A DNA stretch of 40,578 nucleotides from the IMG/VR virus record IMGVR_UViG_3300027668_000040, positions 1 through 40,578 of that record. One strand, 5' to 3'. A program made the position numbers and the translations under genes. The notes under the pieces are model-generated. The model had not been told where the DNA came from. It ran no database searches and saw only the letters and a list, made by a program, of their open reading frames with translations. Positions 7,735-16,686 of this stretch are shown here, piece after piece (within the stretch, counting starts at the first letter, position 1; each line of letters begins with the position of its first letter). Origin of the DNA: a virus.

Positions 7735-10700
7735 TATTTTAACTCCCTATGTTTTTTCATATCATACTTTTCCAATATACCTTTACTAATTAACCAACCA
7801 ACAAACATAAATGGATATCTACAGAAAGCCATATGCATTCGTGATTCTAAAGTTAATGGTTGATTTCTCATTTCTCTTCTAACTCTATCAGTTCTAACTC
7901 TAGCAATTCTTCCAAGGATTTTTGATAACATTCGAGAATTGGGCATTTTATTTGTTAATGGTCCAGCTATTTTATGATATCCATCAATAAGATAATCTGT
8001 ATTTGGATATCTAACATTATTACTACTATTATGTCTCATCCAAATAGCATTTCTGAAACTACCAAAACCGTACATAGCATTCATAGCAGTACAAATAACC
8101 TTACCACCATCACCACCATCACCACCATCACCACCATCATCACCATCACCTTCCTCTGGATTCATGCCACCACCTTGTTGCGCTAAAACACGGTGAACGA
8201 CAACTGGTTGCGGTGGTGGTGGAGGTGGTCTTAATGATAATGTAACACCTTGATATTGGTCAAACATTCCTTGGGCATAATATATAGCAAAACCTTCAGA
8301 CAATGATTCATAGGCACCCGGTCTGTTCTTTTGTTTACTCAGCATATTTCTTCTTAGTGGCTCACTACTAAGTTTAAATTCAATTTCTCCTGTAGGAAAT
8401 TTTGGCTGGCCAGGAAAATTTGGGTCCGGTATATTAAACACACCATCAATTCTTCCTGCTTTGTCTGTGATAAGTGGATTTGATCTAACAAATCTTGATA
8501 CATTTTGATTGTTGAAAAATGGAAACAATCTTGTTCTTGGTTTAAATCCAGTTCCTACAAAATCAACTGTTGCCGCCCGACAGAAGTTCCGAACACCCTT
8601 AGTTAATATTCGATAACCATTTCCAGTTCTTTCAATATTTGCAATTGCTTTGGATGCAACAGAGTTTTGGCCTGGGGCGCCTGCTATTGATCTTACAAAC
8701 TTATTATTTTCAAACGGATCACCGGGATCATTCTGTTCAACAACACCCATCCACTGTGATTGCCATGAATTCCACATAGCACCCAAAACATGATCTGGAG
8801 TTGCAGCTGCGAAATCAAAATCATGAGCAACACTCACACTAATTGTTGGTCTAACTTCAGTATCGAAAAAATCATCACCATAAGGAGAGAGTTCAACAAC
8901 ACCTTTCCATGTAGAATTGACAAATGGAGTAACTGACTCAATTTTTGTTGCAATCTTTTGTTCCAAAAGAACTTGTTCTACATAAGGTAAAGTTATAAAA
9001 TCGCCTGTTTTTTGATATCCAGCATTATTTCTTTCAGCATCTGTTGATACCGCTTCTATCAGTTTTATCTGATTCATCTTATGTTTTGGTCTTAGTTCAT
9101 TATTTTCTGGATCAATAGCAACCTTATAGTCAGGATTTCCAATATCACCAGTTTTATGACCAGCAAAATTATCAACAACAAATCCAGATTTAAATCTGTT
9201 TAATCCATTTGCATCTGTAACTTCGAGTTGTTGTGCTGACCGTTCCAACAAATTCAATGAAGTATAATATTCAACATTTTGAACTCGTTTTTCAATCTCA
9301 CCAATATCTTTCATCGTATATCTTTGATGCCGCTCTCTTCGTATTTGAACCTCTTGGGGAGCAAAAGTAAACGCTGGAATAAATAATTGAGCAACCTTCA
9401 TCATACTAATATGAGGCATTGGCGGTTTAGGCACTTCAGCTGACGCACCACGAAAAATACTTAGTTTTCCTCTTTCTGATACCTCAACATTAGCCATATA
9501 GGGTAAAAAATATTCAAAATCGCTTTGTACGAATGAATCTGGTTTCGGTAAATTTGACATTGATGCACCAGTTCCATCATATTGTCTATGGAAAAAATCA
9601 AACGAATTACCAGTAATCTCATCTGTGGTTGTGAGAGTCGGAGAAGTTCCAACAATATCTTCAACTCTAGGTCTAAAATCATAGGTATCATACAGAGGAA
9701 ATGCACCTGTTGGTGCTGGCGTATCTGGGTCAATTTTTGATGCTGTATATGTTGGAATATCTTCAAATGTCATTTGATCTGCAATATCAACATATGAATC
9801 AACCGTCATTACATCTCCAGCACCGTGTTCAAAGTAATCATAAATTACCATGACTTTACCTGTTGGAGAACTTGTATTGTTTTTCCTAACAATTCTAGAT
9901 ATGTCATAAAAGTTATCTCTCATTCCAGTATCAAGAGAATAGTTAACCTTAACATTAATAGAGCCAGGTTCTACTGAAGTGACAGCGCCCGTTGCGCCAG
10001 AAGAAAATCCTACTATTGTATCAACAATACTAAAGTCTGCTGCTGTGTCGGTAACATATTCTATAGGACTGGAAACATTAATAATTCGAGCCGTAGCACC
10101 AGAAGAAGAACCTGTTACCAATTCACCTCTTGTAAAAGAACCAGTTGTTGTTCCTAAAGTTATTGATGGAATTACTACGTCTGTACTAGTCTCTTCCGAA
10201 TCAAATACAGCAACTAATTTAAACGCATCTGCTCTACCCAAAGAAATTGTTCTATCGGTAGGACGAGTTCCAAAAGCATCAGTATCACCGGGATTAACTG
10301 CTAATTTTTTCATTAGCTTTACAGTTTTACTTTTATGGGCTGCTGATGTTTTCAGTAGAGTCGCTATAAGTTTAACTTTTGTTCCTGTTGGCAAATTTGT
10401 AGCATCTAGGATAGTTATTGAACTTGTTCCCGCACCAGAAAGAGTACTGGCAACAGATACAACATCTCCTTGAGCGCCGCCACCAGTCTGTCCGGTAAGG
10501 ATGGAAAGAGTATAATCTTTTTCGTTATGTGAGCCAAATGTCTCCCCACTACCAGCATTGAAAGTAACACCAGCTGAAGTAGTTGTCCCAACAAATTGTT
10601 TTCTGATTGTATATTGAGTATCAGATTCGCCTTGATTTACTTCTGTTAATAATGTTTTAACAACTTCTTTGGGTAGCTTATACAATAAGGCATTTTTTTC

Positions 10701-12653
10701 TGGTGTTTTCAATATGGCAGATTGAGTATCCCGACCTTGCTGAATAATATTACCAGAACCTGTTTCAGTTTCCAATTCAATAGATGAATTAATATCATCT
10801 TCAAGAAGAATTTCAAGAAAAACATTTGATGCTAGGTCTAGAACAACATCAGCAGTGAAGTCTTCTCCAGATGTGGTGTCATCCATAAACACTTGTCTAG
10901 TGTCAGAGAATTGAAAGCTGTCAACTCTTGAAATTGTTAAATCAGCATTTGAACTATTTTCAACAATGTCATCAGTTTCAGCTGAATCTGAAGCAGTTAT
11001 TTTTTCATCAGCTAAAAATTGTCCTACAACATTTGTTAAAATCACAGTTGTTGATGCCGTTCCATCGCCAAAAACAAAACCTGTAGCTCCAGATGATACA
11101 CCTTTAACTTGAACACCACCATTACTATGAGTAGCAATGAGGGTTGGACTTGGTGTATCATTCATTATAAGTTTAGTAAAAGGTCTTACGTCAAACAAAT
11201 ATAATTTATATGTAGCTTCTGTATTTGATGCAGATGCCCCAGCTGTGCCGGAACTATATTCCATGCCTCTTGCTCTTGCAATACCAATATGATTTCCAGA
11301 TGCTGCACCTCTACTTGCGGTTTCAGTATCATATAAATCAATTTGTTTAAAGGCAGTAGTTTCTCCACTTATTGGCGAAATATCTGGACTACCATATATA
11401 CTTGTTATGTTAATAAAGTTTCCTAATTGAGCGACAGTAATACCAGCATTAACGGATTCAAAATCTCTTGCTTTAGGAACAGTTATGAATGTTGTATTGT
11501 ATCGTTCAATTTCATGGCCTCGTATATATGCTTTATGGGGAGAAACTTCTAGTTGTAACTGATCACTTGCCGCAGTCTGCTCATCATCAGTTCTGTCACC
11601 AGCAGTAAATATTCCGATATTTTCATTAATTGTAACACTTTCATGCACTTTAAATTCAAATGGTCTAACAGTATAATCACCAGATTCATCATGAGTTCTT
11701 CTTGCAAAAGTTTGTTCAAGTTCAGAATATTTTGTTTTATTTACTATTGTATTAATTTTACCATTTTTAAGGTCCATTAACTGAACAAAATTCTTCATAA
11801 TTTCTGAACTTGGTGCAGTATCACTTGGCAATTGTGTTAACGATAATGATATTTTTAATCTGTGTGCGCCTTTGGCAGCAAAGTTATTGGAGCCAGTAGA
11901 ATTATCTAAAAGGCTTGTATCTATTTCTGGCGTAACAATTTCCTCTTTGATATTAAACCCAACTAAAGTTGTTACATCTGTATCGTAATCATTAAGAACA
12001 AAAGTTTCTGCTTGATTTTTTATGAAGTAACCTCTAATATAATAAACACCGGAATTTATTATAACAGCTAAACCTCTTCTGTTTGCTGGACCGTTTGAAC
12101 CAGCTTTGGCTTCGGGAGTTGCTGTAGCAGACAAAGTAGATGTATATGTTGTAGCAGATGCAACATTAGAAGAATATGATGTGGTGTGTGTTATTCCAGC
12201 ATTAGCAATTACATCTTCACCATCAATAAATCGACTTTCGAAGCCGTCTTCGGCACTAGCAATATAATTAATATAAATTAAAGGTTGGTCTGTGCTAGTT
12301 CCAGCAACAAAACCAACAACTCTTGCAGTAACACCAGATGTTCCACCCGTTACTGTTATTGCACTATCGGCATTAAAATACTGAGAAGGATCAATAGTTT
12401 CCCCAGAAAATGTTGATACTAATTTTAATGAATGATGAGGTGCTAAACTTACCTGACCGGGAATAACCATATCACCTTCTTTAAATAAATGGTTTCCCTG
12501 TTGGGTTATTTGATCTTGTAAAGTAGATTGTAATTGCGTCAATTCTCTGGCTTGAATAGCAAAGCCAGGACGAAATAAAATCTTTTTGAAATTATCATCC
12601 TCATTAAAATCGTCAAAATAAGGAGCAACATTTAAGTCTGTTTGTTCTGCCAT
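7734..12653 (-). CDS. Giant DUF4815-containing virion structural protein (baseplate/tail fibre)
   Basis: 1639 aa. The N-terminus is a typical DUF4815 start: APYFDDFNEDDNF, LFRPGFAIQARELTQLQ, then a GNHLFKEGDMVIPG stretch. Beta-rich repeats with the G(x)SSGATGxV pattern occur in the middle (about residues 515-530, 860-920). The conserved block RYTMKDIGEIEKRVQNVEYY with LNLLE lies around residues 1110-1140. A run of six prolines (about 1470) and a Gly/Asp tract (about 1500-1520) form a hinge before a distinct, basic C-terminal domain of about 120 residues starting CTAMNAMYGFGSFRNA, a module I recognise from ends of other marine phage fibre proteins. It follows gp8 by one base. The structural role is clear; the exact T4 counterpart (gp9/gp10 position) is inference. 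Confidence 0.8.
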   Translation of the reverse strand: MAEQTDLNVAPYFDDFNEDDNFKKILFRPGFAIQARELTQLQSTLQDQITQQGNHLFKEGDMVIPGQVSLAPHHSLKLVSTFSGETIDPSQYFNADSAITVTGGTSGVTARVVGFVAGTSTDQPLIYINYIASAEDGFESRFIDGEDVIANAGITHTTSYSSNVASATTYTSTLSATATPEAKAGSNGPANRRGLAVIINSGVYYIRGYFIKNQAETFVLNDYDTDVTTLVGFNIKEEIVTPEIDTSLLDNSTGSNNFAAKGAHRLKISLSLTQLPSDTAPSSEIMKNFVQLMDLKNGKINTIVNKTKYSELEQTFARRTHDESGDYTVRPFEFKVHESVTINENIGIFTAGDRTDDEQTAASDQLQLEVSPHKAYIRGHEIERYNTTFITVPKARDFESVNAGITVAQLGNFINITSIYGSPDISPISGETTAFKQIDLYDTETASRGAASGNHIGIARARGMEYSSGTAGASASNTEATYKLYLFDVRPFTKLIMNDTPSPTLIATHSNGGVQVKGVSSGATGFVFGDGTASTTVILTNVVGQFLADEKITASDSAETDDIVENSSNADLTISRVDSFQFSDTRQVFMDDTTSGEDFTADVVLDLASNVFLEILLEDDINSSIELETETGSGNIIQQGRDTQSAILKTPEKNALLYKLPKEVVKTLLTEVNQGESDTQYTIRKQFVGTTTSAGVTFNAGSGETFGSHNEKDYTLSILTGQTGGGAQGDVVSVASTLSGAGTSSITILDATNLPTGTKVKLIATLLKTSAAHKSKTVKLMKKLAVNPGDTDAFGTRPTDRTISLGRADAFKLVAVFDSEETSTDVVIPSITLGTTTGSFTRGELVTGSSSGATARIINVSSPIEYVTDTAADFSIVDTIVGFSSGATGAVTSVEPGSINVKVNYSLDTGMRDNFYDISRIVRKNNTSSPTGKVMVIYDYFEHGAGDVMTVDSYVDIADQMTFEDIPTYTASKIDPDTPAPTGAFPLYDTYDFRPRVEDIVGTSPTLTTTDEITGNSFDFFHRQYDGTGASMSNLPKPDSFVQSDFEYFLPYMANVEVSERGKLSIFRGASAEVPKPPMPHISMMKVAQLFIPAFTFAPQEVQIRRERHQRYTMKDIGEIEKRVQNVEYYTSLNLLERSAQQLEVTDANGLNRFKSGFVVDNFAGHKTGDIGNPDYKVAIDPENNELRPKHKMNQIKLIEAVSTDAERNNAGYQKTGDFITLPYVEQVLLEQKIATKIESVTPFVNSTWKGVVELSPYGDDFFDTEVRPTISVSVAHDFDFAAATPDHVLGAMWNSWQSQWMGVVEQNDPGDPFENNKFVRSIAGAPGQNSVASKAIANIERTGNGYRILTKGVRNFCRAATVDFVGTGFKPRTRLFPFFNNQNVSRFVRSNPLITDKAGRIDGVFNIPDPNFPGQPKFPTGEIEFKLSSEPLRRNMLSKQKNRPGAYESLSEGFAIYYAQGMFDQYQGVTLSLRPPPPPPQPVVVHRVLAQQGGGMNPEEGDGDDGGDGGDGGDGGKVICTAMNAMYGFGSFRNAIWMRHNSSNNVRYPNTDYLIDGYHKIAGPLTNKMPNSRMLSKILGRIARVRTDRVRREMRNQPLTLESRMHMAFCRYPFMFVGWLISKGILEKYDMKKHRELK
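8103..8150 (-). repeat. In-frame short tandem repeat encoding a Gly/Asp linker
   Basis: The plus strand reads repeated ACCACCATC units, four perfect and then degenerate copies. On the coding strand this is a run of Gly-Gly-Asp codons in the DUF4815 protein. It lies between the poly-proline stretch and the separate C-terminal domain, so it is a flexible linker, and its length could change by slippage in multiples of 9 bases without breaking the frame. Confidence 0.85.
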
Positions 12654-12654
12654 T

Positions 12655-14196
12655 TTAAAATTCCACTATAATTTTAATATCTTCTGTTTGGTCTGTCGAT
12701 CTAGATATTGGTCTTCGATTTTCTTTATAGATAATGTCACCACTATCATATGCTAATTCTGGATTAGCATATCCATCTGCAAATGTAATTGTAGATGCAT
12801 TAGCAAGAGTAACAGCTGTATCAGCCCCAGCGTCTGGAGTTGCAACTGCACCAGAAGAAGCACCAGTAATAGCATTTTCTCCACTAAAAGCAACAAAAGC
12901 ACCTGTAGTAGAGTTTGTTCCAAAATCTGCATGTCTTTCCTGCTGATAATAAAGAATATTTAAATCAGCATCGAATTCAACAATCTTACCAATTGCATTA
13001 GTTGTTGCCTGTGATATTTTTTCATCAGGAGAGAATGTTCCACTTGGCGAACCTGTTCCAGTTGCAGGAAACTTGACTGCAAATGTTTGTCTTGCAGTGG
13101 CTGATGATGCAACTGTTGCTGAGCCAAATTCTGTTGGGTCTATAACTAACCCAACATTTCTAAAATCATTTCCAGCAGCAATATCGTCACCTTCTGCGCC
13201 TGTAAGTGTAGTATTCGTCATTACAAAATGAGCGCCCAATTCCTTTACGCCACTTGAACCATGGCCACCTTTGGGAGACACGATAATGTCAAACACAGGA
13301 TCAGTTGTTCCACCAATAGCAGAAGAAGTAGTTAATCCTGCATCTGAGAATGTGAAACCAGCAGCTATATTAACTGTTCCATAGGTGTAACCAGTACCAG
13401 CAGCATGAACTCCAGAGGTTGTAGAATCATTTGTTCCAAATGACTGAACTTTACCACTAGATATAATAATCCTAACAATAGCACCATTTGCCGTTCCAGA
13501 ATTAGCACCATCTCCATATACCGCTGCGTAATAAGTTCCGTCTGTACATCCAGCACCAAGATTTGTTACTTGAAAAGATTCGACCGCTCCATTAACTGAT
13601 GCAGCACTAACAGTACTATCTGTTATTACTGGCATAAAATCTGTTGTTAGAAATTTAGTTGCATTAGCGGCAGTTATTGTATACATATATTTAAGAACAT
13701 ACCCACCAGTAGTAAATAAAGATGTACTTTCTGAAGTAGGTTCTGCTCCACTAAATGCAGCGGCTGCTGTAAATTCTCCAGCTGGAATATTACTAATTAC
13801 TTTATAAACTCTATTTGCAGACGTTCTAAAATAGAATGTTGAAGTGTAAAGAGAAGATGCGCCGGAATCAGCTGTATTAAGGGAACTATAGTCATCCTTA
13901 TACATATCAAACTGAGTTCCATTTGACCAATCTCGTCTTGGAATAACTTGAAGAACATCTGTGGAACCAATTGCCTTTGCGCCTGTCATCTGATCCCAAA
14001 AATAAAACTCATCAGATACACTATCTGGGGGAGTTGGAGGAGAAGTGTCAGATGCACCGGCTCCATCATTTGTGCTAGAAAACGGTGTTGGTTTTCCGAT
14101 AAACAAATAATAGGCAGAAGGTGCCGCTTCAGTGAAAGATTCAACAAACTGTGAAGCATTGTGTAATTTAAATTTTTCTGTGATGATTGCTACCAT
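12655..14196 (-). CDS. 8: Baseplate wedge subunit, T4 gp8-like
   Basis: 513 aa, longer than T4 gp8 (334 aa). The N-terminal half has the gp8 features: a LFIGKPTPFS strand, WDQMTGAKAIGSTDVLQVIPRRDW, and YVLKYMYTI. The C-terminus DIIYKENRRPISRSTDQTED closely parallels the T4 gp8 end (GEMIYMENRPPIIMAMDQTEE). The extra length lies in an inserted Gly/Thr/Ala-rich beta region (about residues 215-450). gp8 is a wedge component that binds gp7 and gp10. Two late-promoter motifs stand directly upstream, so this gene restarts late transcription after the modification cassette. Confidence 0.92.
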   Translation of the reverse strand: MVAIITEKFKLHNASQFVESFTEAAPSAYYLFIGKPTPFSSTNDGAGASDTSPPTPPDSVSDEFYFWDQMTGAKAIGSTDVLQVIPRRDWSNGTQFDMYKDDYSSLNTADSGASSLYTSTFYFRTSANRVYKVISNIPAGEFTAAAAFSGAEPTSESTSLFTTGGYVLKYMYTITAANATKFLTTDFMPVITDSTVSAASVNGAVESFQVTNLGAGCTDGTYYAAVYGDGANSGTANGAIVRIIISSGKVQSFGTNDSTTSGVHAAGTGYTYGTVNIAAGFTFSDAGLTTSSAIGGTTDPVFDIIVSPKGGHGSSGVKELGAHFVMTNTTLTGAEGDDIAAGNDFRNVGLVIDPTEFGSATVASSATARQTFAVKFPATGTGSPSGTFSPDEKISQATTNAIGKIVEFDADLNILYYQQERHADFGTNSTTGAFVAFSGENAITGASSGAVATPDAGADTAVTLANASTITFADGYANPELAYDSGDIIYKENRRPISRSTDQTEDIKIIVEF

Positions 14197-14219
14197 TTTC
14201 AGTCCCTATATCTTTTATT

Positions 14220-14227
14220 TATTTATA
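14220..14227 (-). promoter_or_regulatory. Late promoter (TATAAATA) proximal to gp8
   Basis: The coding strand reads CTTATAAATA, a match to the T4 gp55/gp33-type late -10 element TATAAATA that also serves T4-like marine phages. It ends 24 bases upstream of the gp8 ATG. Confidence 0.7.
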
Positions 14228-14240
14228 AGATGTTTCTTTA

Positions 14241-14248
14241 TATTTATA
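14241..14248 (-). promoter_or_regulatory. Late promoter (TATAAATA) distal to gp8, overlapping the GNAT stop codon
   Basis: A second CTTATAAATA lies 21 bases upstream of the first and includes the TAA stop of the acetyltransferase gene. The tandem pair suggests strong, independent expression of gp8 and the genes after it. Confidence 0.65.
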
Positions 14249-14720
14249 AGTATTTTGATGCGATACAATTAGGTCCAAACTGTCCATCATCAAACCAATC
14301 AGATTTTTTGACAAACCCCGCATTCAAATAAGATTTCAGTGATGATTGTCTTGGAACAGTCCAAACCCAACTACCACCATTACTCCTTGCGTGTTCTAAA
14401 CAATGTATCAATATCAACTTTGACAATCCTTGTTTCCTATATTCTGGGTTCACCCATAACCCTCTTGATCTATAATATGTAAATATTCCTGTATCAGTTA
14501 CAAATACGCTATTAACACATACTATACTATCGTCAATTTCAATTCCAAAGAATGTTGGACTAGCATTCTTAGCCATCTCTTTGTCTTTACCTAAAAAGTT
14601 GTCTGTCCACTTCCACGTCCATTCATTTGTTTTTGCAACTCCATTTTTCTTATTGGGCCACAAATGTGTCTCCCATATAGGTTTTATATCTTCCCATCCT
14701 ATTTCTTTCACTTTATACAT
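14244..14720 (-). CDS. GNAT-family N-acetyltransferase
   Basis: 158 aa. Acetyl-CoA binding motif A is visible: a GLWVNPEYRKQGLSKLIL segment (strand, R-x-x-G, helix), followed by a WTVPRQSS strand and SLKSYLNAGF, the usual motif B position. Such enzymes acetylate amines of sugars, peptides or small molecules. I chose the ATG at 14720, which overlaps the glycosyltransferase stop by 8 bases in the same way as most junctions of this cassette; an ATG at 14777 would give a 64-base overlap and an N-terminus unlike GNATs. It is the last gene of the cassette. The acceptor is unknown; an amino sugar is plausible given its neighbours. Confidence 0.8.
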   Translation of the reverse strand: MYKVKEIGWEDIKPIWETHLWPNKKNGVAKTNEWTWKWTDNFLGKDKEMAKNASPTFFGIEIDDSIVCVNSVFVTDTGIFTYYRSRGLWVNPEYRKQGLSKLILIHCLEHARSNGGSWVWTVPRQSSLKSYLNAGFVKKSDWFDDGQFGPNCIASKYL

Positions 14721-15414
14721 GTATACTATAGTCCTCCCACAGATGTGGTTTATTGAGGGAATGAGTAAAGTGAACAAACTTTATATCTTCATGGAACTCT
14801 CCTCCAAGGTAGATATAATCATTTCCTGTTATGTCACTATATTTATTAGTCAACTCAATCTGCCATTTTGTCATACTCTTTCCATAATTTATACTTTCAT
14901 CTGTCACCCATCTTGTGAACCATGCCTCTGGAAGCGTTATCAACTCAAGATTCTCTTTTACTGAGTCTTCTACAAAATATTGTTCGCCGTTCACTGGTCC
15001 TTTGGTAGTTCCATTCTTAATATAATAATGTTGCCAGTGATTAGGATCACTCATAAACTTATCGAAAATATATTTACAATCCTTTGGGTAATATTTAAAG
15101 AACCCGCCATTTATTACATACCCACTCTTCTCTGTATCACGCCACCATCCCGGCATAGCAACAAATTGTCCACGCTCTACGGGATAATCAAAAACCTTTT
15201 CGTAATCATTAAATAAAAGAATATCAATGTCCATCACACAGATAGGTTCATCAATATTTAGTTGCATCCCCCACATCTTATTCCATTGTAAAATCACACC
15301 CATATCATATGGTTTTCTTATCCAAATAAATTCATGGTTGGGCAATTTTCTTTCCAGATATTCTTCATATTCTGGTCCGTATTTGTCACCTATTCTAACT
15401 GCTAATATTTTCAT
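14713..15414 (-). CDS. Glycosyltransferase-like protein (GT-A fold, DxD)
   Basis: 233 aa. The N-terminus MKILAVRIGDKYGPEYEEYL is followed by a CVMDIDILLFND strand that carries the DxD motif for nucleotide-sugar and metal binding, then a GWWRDTE and VINGGFFKY segment typical of GT-A proteins. The gene at 20832-21572 shares the GDKY..EY start, the D-x-D strand and GWW, so they are paralogs that flank most of the cassette. It overlaps the upstream oxygenase gene by 4 bases (ATGA) and the GNAT gene by 8. Donor and acceptor are unknown. Confidence 0.7.
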   Translation of the reverse strand: MKILAVRIGDKYGPEYEEYLERKLPNHEFIWIRKPYDMGVILQWNKMWGMQLNIDEPICVMDIDILLFNDYEKVFDYPVERGQFVAMPGWWRDTEKSGYVINGGFFKYYPKDCKYIFDKFMSDPNHWQHYYIKNGTTKGPVNGEQYFVEDSVKENLELITLPEAWFTRWVTDESINYGKSMTKWQIELTNKYSDITGNDYIYLGGEFHEDIKFVHFTHSLNKPHLWEDYSIHV

Positions 15415-16223
15415 GATGCATAAGGAAAAATCATTTTTGATTTTATCATATCTAAAGGTTGTACTCCAAAATATTTATTCGGTTTCCAATCACCATTTTC
15501 TTTTTCAAACCAAGGAATAAATGCGGCAACAATATGAACTCTTGGTTTAGTTGCTCCACCCGTATCCTTAACTCTGTGTTTTATTCTTGTGTTCCACATA
15601 TAAACCTTGCCAACCTCCAAATGTTTTGTTAGTGTTAGAGAGTTGCCATATTCATCAGTTCCATCAATTTCCAAAACATAAGATGGTTCTGTAATCAGTG
15701 GAATATTAAACCTTATAGCACACCAAAGAACTTCATCTACATGCCAACTTTGTTCATGACTGGGATACTCCCACATTACTCTTGATCTTGTTGGAAGTAA
15801 ATCCACACATTCTAAAAATTTACTATAATGTTTGTCAATAACTGGATGAACTGTAGAGAATCCGTATGTGTCATAGTAAGTATCTTTATCATCTTTCCAA
15901 GGAGGATTTGAATTATTCAATCGAGAATATGCCCAGTTCAATTCTGGATGACCGAGACTTGCATAAGGACTTTGTAAATGCTCATCACCCTTTGGATTCA
16001 TACAAATACTAAATCCTTTATATCTCTCTGCCTCTTTGTTATTTTTTTGCCATCCTTTGATACCACCAATGTCATTTGATATGTTTAGAGTTTGTTTGTA
16101 CAACCACTTTGCCGAGGGCATACCAAGTTCTTCTAAAGTAAACTCAAGAAAGTTATCCTCAATTTTTTCCTTATAGAAATCAAAGGCATTATATTTTTCA
16201 TTTAGTTCTGTAAATTTATCCAC
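15411..16223 (-). CDS. 2-oxoglutarate/Fe(II) oxygenase-like protein, Asp/Asn hydroxylase type
   Basis: 270 aa. Double-stranded beta-helix features: H161-x-D163 in SWHVDE, a distal H216 in NTRIKHRVKD, and R228 in KPRVHIV that could bind 2-oxoglutarate. This H-x-D...H...R arrangement is that of the aspartyl/asparaginyl beta-hydroxylase-like group. The start appears to be GTG at 16223, overlapping the upstream stop by 8 bases; the next in-frame ATG would remove 33 residues. It probably hydroxylates a peptide, sugar or metabolite made or moved by cassette neighbours. The substrate is inference only. Confidence 0.65.
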   Translation of the reverse strand: MDKFTELNEKYNAFDFYKEKIEDNFLEFTLEELGMPSAKWLYKQTLNISNDIGGIKGWQKNNKEAERYKGFSICMNPKGDEHLQSPYASLGHPELNWAYSRLNNSNPPWKDDKDTYYDTYGFSTVHPVIDKHYSKFLECVDLLPTRSRVMWEYPSHEQSWHVDEVLWCAIRFNIPLITEPSYVLEIDGTDEYGNSLTLTKHLEVGKVYMWNTRIKHRVKDTGGATKPRVHIVAAFIPWFEKENGDWKPNKYFGVQPLDMIKSKMIFPYAS

Positions 16224-16686
16224 TTATACATCCAACTATATGCACTCTATATTCTTCTGATCCATTTAATGCTGTATGATACTGTGTAGTATCAATTTCA
16301 TAATAATTGCCATCAGCAGGAAGATGCATAATCTCTTTGTTTACAATTATCCAACAGTTTTCATTTGTATAAACTGGTATGTGAATTCTCTTAGATGGGT
16401 CATTATGAATTGAATAACAAACTTTAGGACGTAAATATAATATTCTGGTTCTATACATGCCTAACTTTTTAAGTATAGAATTGGTATAAGGAATATCAAA
16501 ATTAGGGTATATGAAATCTTTTTCATAATACGGGTCACGGTCTTCATAGGGACCAACACCAAAATATGGGTCACCACCAACTTCTATCCCCTGCAAACAA
16601 ATTTGATCAAGCGAAGGATCATTTTTTGGTAAAACCATCAACTCATTTCTTATCTCTTCAATATCAAATGATATCTTCCTATACAT
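16216..16686 (-). CDS. Short Asp/Asn beta-hydroxylase-like (cupin fold) protein
   Basis: 156 aa. H94-x-D96 (CYSIHNDPSKRIHIP), H137 (DTTQYHTALN) and R147 (EYRVHIVG) form the same iron and 2-oxoglutarate ligand pattern as the neighbour just downstream, in a shorter chain. The strand after HxD (RIHIPVYTNENCWIIV) also fits the jelly-roll. Start ATG at 16686 overlaps the upstream stop by 8 bases (ATGTATAG). Two different oxygenases in a row suggest successive oxidation steps, or a heterodimer. Catalytic residues look complete, so it may be active. Confidence 0.65.
   Translation of the reverse strand: MYRKISFDIEEIRNELMVLPKNDPSLDQICLQGIEVGGDPYFGVGPYEDRDPYYEKDFIYPNFDIPYTNSILKKLGMYRTRILYLRPKVCYSIHNDPSKRIHIPVYTNENCWIIVNKEIMHLPADGNYYEIDTTQYHTALNGSEEYRVHIVGCISG

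Noticed and set aside
8103-8150. Regular short repeats as a possible CRISPR or His-tag-like coding run on the plus strand
   Set aside because: Units are 9 bases without spacers, and the plus-strand His-rich reading is only the antisense of the Gly/Asp linker.
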